Under the pieces are notes generated by a model. It was not told the origin of the DNA. It ran no database searches and saw nothing but the letters and a program-made list of their open reading frames with translations. The position numbers and the translations under genes are program-made. This document shows positions 1 through 4,919 of a stretch of 15,528 nucleotides of DNA, piece by piece. Every line of letters begins with the position of its first letter. The stretch's first letter is position 1. Origin of the DNA: Myxococcales bacterium (GTDB taxonomy: Bacteria > Myxococcota_C > UBA6777); NCBI GenBank assembly GCA_027005175.1, contig JALTMC010000419.1, positions 1 through 15,528 on the forward strand. Direction: 5' to 3'.

Positions 1-676
1 TTTCGAGCTTGAAGAAAGCCTGGGCTTGTCGGATATCGATGAAGCAAAACTTGCTGTCGTATTCGTGCATACCGATGCGGTAGATAAAAGTGACTCGAAA
101 CGAGCGATGGGAAGCTTGTTGGCTGTTGCCCATTCCAAAAAAGCTGATTGGTGAGACGAGGTTGAGCACATCGCCATAGCTTACTCGGAGCTGGTGAGCT
201 AGGTTGTAACCGATGGCTATCCCTGGAAGCTCTCCCGGTTTTTGGGGGTGCAATGCATTCAGGTTGTCGCGTTTTTTGTTTGTTGTTGCTTGCCGCAATG
301 CTTTCAGGTGGAGAGGATAGCGTGGGTCGATGCCTTTGACGCCCACACCAACGATTCGACTTCCGGAGGAGAGCATAGCTTCGCTGATGACGACAGGGGC
401 TGCGCTGCGGATGCCCTCGATGCGGGCTAGCTTCTCTCGGACCTCTGCGTGTTGGGTAAACACTGTGCCGCCGCGCATTACGATAGCGTGGGCGTTGGTC
501 CCCACCACACGTTCGATGAGTTCTTTTTGGAAGCCATTCATCACAGAGAGGGCGACGCATAAAGTCGCAACACCCAAGGTCACACCCACGACACTAATCA
601 GCGTGATGATGGAGAGGAAAGTGGAGCGCTTTCGAGTGCGTAAGTAGCGAAAGCCAATGAGTGTTTCGTAAGACAT
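1..676 (-). CDS. LolC/LolE-type lipoprotein-releasing ABC permease, 3' part outside the window
   Basis: Read on the minus strand from the ATG at 676-674, this frame stays open to the left edge (about 225 codons), so the C-terminal half is missing. The start reads MSYETLIGFRYLRTRKRSTF, followed by a hydrophobic first membrane segment (about residues 20-45) and then MNGFQKEL, the usual LolC/E opening of the periplasmic core. Later residues include SYGDVLNLVSP, FGMGNS and GMHEYDSKF-F-DIRQAQAFF, which match the MacB-like core of Lol permeases. Known role of the family: with the LolD ATPase it extracts lipoproteins from the inner membrane and passes them to LolA. That fits a window rich in lipoproteins. 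It lies 52 nt downstream of the YciO-like gene and is probably co-transcribed. The nearest purine-rich stretch (AGGAAG) is about 14 nt from the ATG, so the ribosome site is weak. LolC and LolE cannot be told apart here. Confidence 0.88.
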   Translation of the reverse strand, partial: MSYETLIGFRYLRTRKRSTFLSIITLISVVGVTLGVATLCVALSVMNGFQKELIERVVGTNAHAIVMRGGTVFTQHAEVREKLARIEGIRSAAPVVISEAMLSSGSRIVGVGVKGIDPRYPLHLKALRQATTNKKRDNLNALHPQKPGELPGIAIGYNLAHQLRVSYGDVLNLVSPISFFGMGNSQQASHRSFRVTFIYRIGMHEYDSKFCFIDIRQAQAFFKLE

Positions 677-728
677 ATTGGGTTGTTATTCTTCCTGGTG
701 TTTGGAACGGTTTGGCTGTGATTTGTAT

Positions 729-1337
729 CTACAGGAAGATCGATGGGTCGCCCTGACCGACACGAATAACTTCGGGATAGTTGTTGGTGAGGTCGATGAC
801 TGTTGAGGGATTTTCAGGAATTAGATCGGCATCGATCACAGCGCCAAGGTGTTTGCGGTAGGTCGCTTCGATCTCGTGTGGATCATCCATATACTCACCG
901 TGGGTATCTCGGATTGTCACATTGAGGAGAGGCAATTGAAGTTCTTCCAATATCGCCAAGACGATTGGATGGTTGGGAACTCGAATTCCGACTTCTTTGC
1001 GTTTGCCATGCAACGGGCGAGGGATGGCTTTGGTGGCCTGTAAGATCAGGGTATACGGGCCGGGAAAGATCCGACGAGCTGTGCGGTAGGCTGTATCATT
1101 GATAAAGCCGTACTTGGCGATCTGTTTGAAATCAGAGCAGAGCAGAGATGCACGTTTTTTATCCGGGAGGTTCAGGATCTTGAACATGCGCTCTACTGTT
1201 TTGCGCTGAAAGGGGTCACACCCCAGGCCATACCCTGTATCTGTGGGGTAGGCGAGGATCTCCCCTTTGCGGATCAGGTCGGCGGCCCGTGTGATCTTTC
1301 GTGGGGCGGGGTGTTCGGAGTGAATCACGAGCAACAT
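729..1337 (-). CDS. YciO-type protein of the Sua5/YciO/YrdC family
   Basis: This 202-residue protein has the complete YrdC-like fold signature: AYPTDTGYGLGCD (residues 29-41), KKRASLLCSD (60-69), FPGPYTLIL (91-99), VGIRVPNHPI (116-125) and a C-terminal TVIDLTNNYPEVIRVGQGDP. The family member TsaC/Sua5 makes threonylcarbamoyl-AMP from Thr, bicarbonate and ATP for tRNA t6A37. Here the PTDTGYGLGC form (rather than PTETVYGLG), the wording of the C-terminal segment, the length of about 200 residues and the lack of a Sua5 C-terminal domain all point to the YciO branch, whose exact role is less settled than TsaC's. It would act in the cytoplasm on nucleotide or RNA substrates. The gene starts 3 nt after the stop of the zinc-ribbon gene, so the two are probably translationally coupled. 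Family is confident; the t6A function is not. Confidence 0.9.
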   Translation of the reverse strand: MLLVIHSEHPAPRKITRAADLIRKGEILAYPTDTGYGLGCDPFQRKTVERMFKILNLPDKKRASLLCSDFKQIAKYGFINDTAYRTARRIFPGPYTLILQATKAIPRPLHGKRKEVGIRVPNHPIVLAILEELQLPLLNVTIRDTHGEYMDDPHEIEATYRKHLGAVIDADLIPENPSTVIDLTNNYPEVIRVGQGDPSIFL

Positions 1338-1340
1338 GGT

Positions 1341-1787
1341 TTATGAACTCGCAATCTCTTCGGATTCGTCCTCTTCGGGAAGTCCGAGAAATAGCCCACA
1401 TTCGGGGCATTCACCTTCTTCAGTTACTTCGCTAATCTCGGTTTGACACCCAGGGCAGATGATGGTGTCGGCACTGAAATCGATCACATCATTGCCAACT
1501 TCTCCAATCCCTTCTGTATCCAAAACCTCTTCCCAAAGCTCAGCAAAGATCTCTGCAACATCTTCGATGTCTGTTTTGCGAACCTGAAGCTGTAATACAG
1601 GTGGACCCATGGAGTTGATCACTTCTTCGTATACCATGATGACAGAAGGAATCCCTTCTTCTGCCAGATCGTGTAGGCGTTCGCGACAGTTGTTTAAGTC
1701 ACCAATAAAAACAGTGACCAACTCATCCACCTCAGGATCGATCTCGATGATCTCTTCAAGAACTTCCCCATCGATTTCTTCGCTCAT
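1341..1787 (-). CDS. Small acidic protein with C-terminal zinc ribbon (DUF2007-like?)
   Basis: I do not recognise a named gene for this 148-residue, very acidic protein. Residues 22-55 (ELVTVFIGDLNNCRERLHDL then EEGIPSVI) resemble the short alpha-beta domain of the putative signal-transducing DUF2007 group, in which a strand, a helix and the phrase 'GIP' recur. Residues 111-130 form a clear zinc ribbon, CPGC then CPEC separated by 12 residues, followed by GLFLGLPEEDE. There is no signal peptide or membrane segment, so it should be cytoplasmic. It sits 89 nt downstream of the cytosolic cyclophilin and 3 nt upstream of the YciO-like gene. GGATG lies about 9 nt ahead of the ATG. A role in sensing or protein-protein contact through the ribbon is inference only. 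Confidence 0.75.
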   Translation of the reverse strand: MSEEIDGEVLEEIIEIDPEVDELVTVFIGDLNNCRERLHDLAEEGIPSVIMVYEEVINSMGPPVLQLQVRKTDIEDVAEIFAELWEEVLDTEGIGEVGNDVIDFSADTIICPGCQTEISEVTEEGECPECGLFLGLPEEDESEEIASS

Positions 1788-1876
1788 CTCACTACATCCT
1801 ATTCCGTGTCAGTCCGTGTGGACATCTCCATCTTCTGCTTTAAAACAGCGGACGGAAGGGCTATGACCAACGAGTG

Positions 1877-2395
1877 CTATCCTTCTTGACGAATGCGAAC
1901 TTCGAGCATCGTTACGGGTGTCGCAGGTCTATCTTGCGCTGCTGTCGGTACTTTCGCGATTTTATCCACAACATCCATTCCCGCCACGACTTTGCCAAAC
2001 ACAGAGTGTCTGTTGTCGAGGTGTGGGGTGGGTCCATGAGTCACAAAAAACTGGCTACCATTGGTGTTGGGGCCGGAGTTTGCCATACTCAGTATGCCCG
2101 CACTGTCATGGCGAAGCTCTGGGTGAAACTCATCCGCAAACTTGTAACCGGGTCCACCTGTTCCTGTTCCAAGGGGACAACCACCCTGAAGCATGAATCC
2201 CCGGATCACTCGGTGAAAGCTCAAGCCGTTGTAAAAAGGTGTGTTTGTGCGTGGCTCTCTTGTGCGGGGATCGGTCCACTCTTGGGTTCCTGTCGCAAGG
2301 CCCACAAAGTTTGCTACGGTGTTGGGGGCTCGATCGGCATACAACTCGGCAGTGAAGTTGCCCATGCTTGTATAAAAGTCAGCGTAAGTTGCCAT
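1877..2395 (-). CDS. Cytoplasmic cyclophilin-type peptidyl-prolyl isomerase
   Basis: This is a 172-residue single-domain cyclophilin, catalysing cis-trans isomerisation of Xaa-Pro bonds. Catalytic-site motifs are present: [20 protein letters not shown] (R62 is the equivalent of human CypA R55), [17 protein letters not shown], and [20 protein letters not shown] with the H126 equivalent kept. The tryptophan of the human enzyme is His here (PHLD), as often seen in bacteria. The start was chosen at the ATG at 2395-2393 because AAAGGAG lies just upstream. A longer reading frame to 2500 would overlap the end of the preceding gene and add a non-conserved tail. There is no signal peptide. It is the third of three adjacent cyclophilins, starting 29 nt after the previous one, and it lacks the Cys module of the other two. 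Confidence 0.93.
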   Translation of the reverse strand: MATYADFYTSMGNFTAELYADRAPNTVANFVGLATGTQEWTDPRTREPRTNTPFYNGLSFHRVIRGFMLQGGCPLGTGTGGPGYKFADEFHPELRHDSAGILSMANSGPNTNGSQFFVTHGPTPHLDNRHSVFGKVVAGMDVVDKIAKVPTAAQDRPATPVTMLEVRIRQEG

Positions 2396-2424
2396 TGTTT
2401 TATCTCCTTTGGGTTGAGTCGAAA

Positions 2425-3237
2425 CTACTTTCTGGGTTTTACTTTGGAACGAGCGCGTTCGCGTGGGGGAGCTTTGGCGCGAAGCCAGGAACGCTGCCAA
2501 CGAGATCCACGACGAATATCAATACGTTTTATTTTGATAGGGCGAAAGGGGTGTCCGTTGGCATCCATGGGCTGCTCGGAGATACGGGTGAGTACATTCA
2601 TCCCATAAATCACTTTGCCAAAAATGGTGTTTCCTCGTCGCATGGTTCTTTTTTTACAGGCGGGGGGACCGTCTGAGGCGTCTGGAAACATGCGGGTGTA
2701 CCGGACACAATGTTCTCGTGTTTTGCAACGAACAGGCAGGTCAAAGTTGCTGCAATATTTCCCCGTGACTGTTTTTACATCGAGCCAGGGGGTGGCACGC
2801 AATGTGATGAAAAACTGACTGCCGTTGGAGTCTGGACCTGCATTGGCCATACTGACAAAGCCTGGGCCTCGGTGCTTTAAAGACGGATGAAACTCATCCT
2901 TGATCGTGTACCCAGGCCCTCCTTTTCCATTGCCAAGAGGGCAACCTGTTTGCACGAGATAAGTGGGGATGATCCGATGAAATTTCAACCCATTGTAAAA
3001 TGGCTTGCGAACGGTGAGCTTGGTGGACGGATGAATCCATGCCTTTGAACCCTCCGCCAATCCCACAAAATGAGCAACTGTGAGAGGGGTACGTTTGTAG
3101 TACAGCGCAATGACAAAGTTTCCCTGGTTGGTAAATACGACAGCCCAAGGTCGATTCTTAGGAGATGTTGGAGCAGCTTGTGTTGAGCCAAAGCCTAGAA
3201 AGAACAGGCCAATCCAAAGAAACCATCGAGTCTTCAT
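2425..3237 (-). CDS. Exported cyclophilin with one Cys4 insert
   Basis: This 270-residue protein has a signal peptide ([21 protein letters not shown], probable cleavage after TQA at 21), a cyclophilin domain at about 30-243 and a basic C-terminal tail. Motifs: [19 protein letters not shown] (R88 is the CypA R55 equivalent), [17 protein letters not shown] and ATPWLD with the active-site Trp kept. Between WLD (151-153) and the IFGKVIYGM strand lies an insert of about 45 residues absent from ordinary cyclophilins. It holds four cysteines at 162, 171, 177 and 194, spaced C-x8-C-x5-C-x16-C. The His normally next to this loop (CypA H126) appears to be Asn (RGNTIFGK). AGGA lies 6 nt upstream of the ATG. 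It is expected in the periplasm. The preceding gene ends 37 nt upstream, and the two are clear paralogues that also share an RSWL tail motif. Confidence 0.92.
   Translation of the reverse strand: MKTRWFLWIGLFFLGFGSTQAAPTSPKNRPWAVVFTNQGNFVIALYYKRTPLTVAHFVGLAEGSKAWIHPSTKLTVRKPFYNGLKFHRIIPTYLVQTGCPLGNGKGGPGYTIKDEFHPSLKHRGPGFVSMANAGPDSNGSQFFITLRATPWLDVKTVTGKYCSNFDLPVRCKTREHCVRYTRMFPDASDGPPACKKRTMRRGNTIFGKVIYGMNVLTRISEQPMDANGHPFRPIKIKRIDIRRGSRWQRSWLRAKAPPRERARSKVKPRK
2650..2757 (-). repeat. Single Cys4 module inside the second exported cyclophilin
   Basis: It encodes one copy of the same C-x8-C-x5-C-x16-C unit found twice in the upstream paralogue, at the same site in the cyclophilin fold (between the WLD motif and the FGKV strand). 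The core shared words are NF, PVRC and a Pro-x-x-Ser-x-Gly segment before the last Cys. Confidence 0.8.
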
Positions 3238-3274
3238 AGGGGATCCTGGTGTACCTCTCGCGAGGATGGAGTAA

Positions 3275-4348
3275 CTATTTGAGTTTGAGCCAACTTCTGT
3301 CCCATTGGACAGCCCGTCGGATCAGCACTTTTTTCATGTATATGGTCTGTTTGGGTTTGTTGCGACGTGTGCGAGGTGCGTTGGCAATGGCTGTCACCAC
3401 TTTCATCCCATGAACGACTTTGCCAAAGACAGAGTGACCGCGAACACGCGGCTTACAAGCCACATCTCCTTTCGAGCGTTTGGGGTGGCGGCGAGCCAGC
3501 CGTTGACAGTCTTTGATGTCGCGGCAGCGCACGGGGACTCGAAAGTTGGTACAAAAAGAATAGATCCGATTGCACAAGGCCGGACCTTTCGAGTATTGCG
3601 GATAGCGCATCTTCATAAATTGACAACGGCGGTGAGAGTTGCAGCGAACGGGGCGACTGAAGTTCGCACAGAACCTCTCAGTGTGACCGTCAAGCCAAGG
3701 AGTCGCGCGGTGGGTGATAAAGAATTGTCCCCCATTTGTGTTGGGACCTGAGTTGGCCATACTCAATACACCGGGGCCATCATGACGAAGCTCTGGGTGA
3801 AACTCATCTGCAAACGTATAACCTGGACCACCTGTTCCTGTGCCCAAAGGACACCCTGTCTGAATCATGAAGTTGGGAATCACTCGGTGAAAGGTTAGAC
3901 CGTTATAATACGGGCGGTTGGTGTACTTTTTGCCGGTGCGTGGGTCCTTCCATGGCTTGCTTCCCCGCGCCAAAGCAATGAAATTCGCTACCGTTCGGGG
4001 CGCACGACGCTCAAACAACTTCGCAACAATTACCCCTTTGGAGGTGATGATAATCGCCCACGGTTGAACCGTCGAGCGATTGGCCGCCTTTCCAGAGCGA
4101 TTGGCCGCCTTTTTGACGGGAGCTTTTGCAGTATTGGGAGCTGCTGCTTGGGCAGGTGGTCTTGTTGGGGCCTTCGTTTTTGCGGCTTTGGGAGCGAACT
4201 TTGTGGGAGATGTTGTGGGAGATGTTGTGGGAGATGTTGTGGGAGATGCTTGGGCGGATGGGGTTGCAGCAAATACAAAGATGGATAAGAAAAGACAACA
4301 GTAGGTTGCATTTTTGGTAGTTTGGGATAATGAATGTATGGATTGCAA
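3275..4348 (-). CDS. Exported cyclophilin with two tandem Cys4 inserts and a Pro/Thr/Ala-rich linker
   Basis: About 357 residues if started at the TTG at 4348-4346, chosen because GAGG lies 8 nt upstream. An in-frame TTG at 4390 would add 14 residues but has no ribosome site, and there is no suitable ATG. The order of parts is a signal peptide (to about 34, SAQA), four SPTT-type repeats (35-50), a basic Ala/Pro/Lys linker (to about 93), a cyclophilin domain (94-346) and a short tail WDRSWLKLK. Motifs: [44 protein letters not shown] and [14 protein letters not shown], so both active-site Trp and His are kept. Between WLD and GHSVFG are two consecutive modules with Cys at 227/236/242/259 and 266/275/281/298, each C-x8-C-x5-C-x16-C and 39 residues apart. 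The linker would let the domain sit away from the membrane or wall. It is first in the leftward cluster. Confidence 0.9.
   Translation of the reverse strand: MQSIHSLSQTTKNATYCCLFLSIFVFAATPSAQASPTTSPTTSPTTSPTKFAPKAAKTKAPTRPPAQAAAPNTAKAPVKKAANRSGKAANRSTVQPWAIIITSKGVIVAKLFERRAPRTVANFIALARGSKPWKDPRTGKKYTNRPYYNGLTFHRVIPNFMIQTGCPLGTGTGGPGYTFADEFHPELRHDGPGVLSMANSGPNTNGGQFFITHRATPWLDGHTERFCANFSRPVRCNSHRRCQFMKMRYPQYSKGPALCNRIYSFCTNFRVPVRCRDIKDCQRLARRHPKRSKGDVACKPRVRGHSVFGKVVHGMKVVTAIANAPRTRRNKPKQTIYMKKVLIRRAVQWDRSWLKLK
3449..3676 (-). repeat. Two tandem copies of a Cys4 module inside the cyclophilin
   Basis: This stretch encodes two adjacent copies (117 bp period) of a motif reading roughly C-x-N-F-x-x-P-V-R-C-x5-C-x7-P-x2-S-K-G-x3-C. 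A third copy is encoded at about 2650-2757 in the neighbouring gene. Cysteine spacing is identical in all three, and NF, PVRC and the Pro/Ser/Gly positions are shared while the rest has diverged. This indicates internal duplication of a folded unit and not a simple sequence repeat. Confidence 0.85.
4074..4112 (-). repeat. 21-bp-period direct repeat coding KAANRS twice
   Basis: The 18-bp word gagcgattggccgccttt (plus strand) occurs at 4074-4091 and 4095-4112. It encodes the consecutive KAANRS segments of the basic linker in the double-insert cyclophilin. It is another sign that this linker grew by short tandem duplication. Confidence 0.8.
4201..4248 (-). repeat. Four perfect 12-bp tandem repeats coding SPTT
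   Basis: The unit ttgtgggagatg (plus strand) is repeated four times without change at 4201-4248, followed by a degenerate copy at 4249-4260. In the coding frame it gives the SPTT repeats right after the signal peptide. As a 12-bp unit it can gain or lose copies without a frameshift, so linker length may vary between strains. Confidence 0.9.
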
Positions 4349-4919
4349 TGTTATAACCTCAAGAAATGTTGAGATGAATCCGTATTTCAATGTGGTTCGT
4401 TTGAGCCAGGCTTTTTACCAAAGAATGGGCACAATCACCTCAAGAGAAAGGGAACCTTTCTTTATCACAGCGTTGGGTTACTCGCAAGCGGTTTCTTTCG
4501 CGGCTCTTGAGAAATCAGAACATCCCGGAATGATGGGGATTGCACATGTCAAAGTGGGAGTTTGCAGAGCAAGTCTTTGTGTTCGTCCAATGGCGATGAG
4601 AGGATGTCTTTTGGCCCGAAAGATGAAAGGGTTCTCGGCATGAAAAGGATGGTTGGGCGGGTCTTCTTTGGTAGCTTGCTTGACAGGTTCATGTCACTCT
4701 TGCTAATCCTAGACGGAATGGAACCTGTAGTTGGCACCAGATTCCTTACCTGTGATTCATCCGGTCTCTCTGCTGTGAGACCAAACAGGGTGAGGTTTGG
4801 TCAGAGTTGTAGAAGCATCTCTGAGATTTTTCTGTGTCCATGGATGGGCAGCAAAGGGTTCTCCTTGGAAAAATAAGGTAATTGTGTGTTTGTTCTTTTA
4901 CCCCTATGGAGGTTGTCGA
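4349..4919. other. Divergent intergenic region, about 570 bp, no convincing gene
   Basis: This separates the leftward cyclophilin cluster from the rightward lipoprotein gene, so it must hold promoters for both directions. Several reading frames of 60-109 codons cross it, but none has a ribosome site, a recognisable domain or a protein-like composition. A possible leftward promoter is TTGCGA (plus-strand complement 4482-4487) with TGTGATAAA (complement of 4461-4469) in an extended -10 layout. Its 15-nt spacer is short, so this is weak. A rightward candidate is listed separately. I see no RNA gene or riboswitch fold. Confidence 0.45.
4680..4707 (+). promoter_or_regulatory. Possible sigma70-type promoter for the large lipoprotein gene
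   Basis: A perfect TTGACA at 4680-4685 is followed after 16 nt by GCTAAT at 4702-4707 (4 of 6 match to TATAAT). Transcription would start near 4714, leaving a leader of about 205 nt before the ATG at 4920. The -35 match is good, but the -10 is mediocre and promoter rules for this lineage are not known to me. Confidence 0.3.

Noticed and set aside
1874-2608. 244-codon plus-strand frame opposite the cyclophilin genes
   Set aside because: The minus strand encodes two clear cyclophilins here; the plus frame has no recognisable feature.
4201-4260. Short tandem repeats considered as a CRISPR or attachment site
   Set aside because: The unit is 12 bp with no spacers, and it is in frame within a protein linker.
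4064-4304. Gly/Cys- and Val/Gly-rich repeat frames on the plus strand, and His/Pro-rich ones on the minus strand
   Set aside because: All are alternative-frame readings of the 12-bp and 21-bp repeats in the cyclophilin linker.
4314-4643. Open frame of 109 codons, plus strand, overlapping the start of the cyclophilin gene
   Set aside because: No ribosome site or protein-like pattern; antisense to a real gene start at its left end.
4562-4876. Open frame of 104 codons in the divergent intergenic region, plus strand
   Set aside because: No ribosome site, no recognisable domain, atypical composition, and it overlaps the leader and candidate promoter of the lipoprotein gene.
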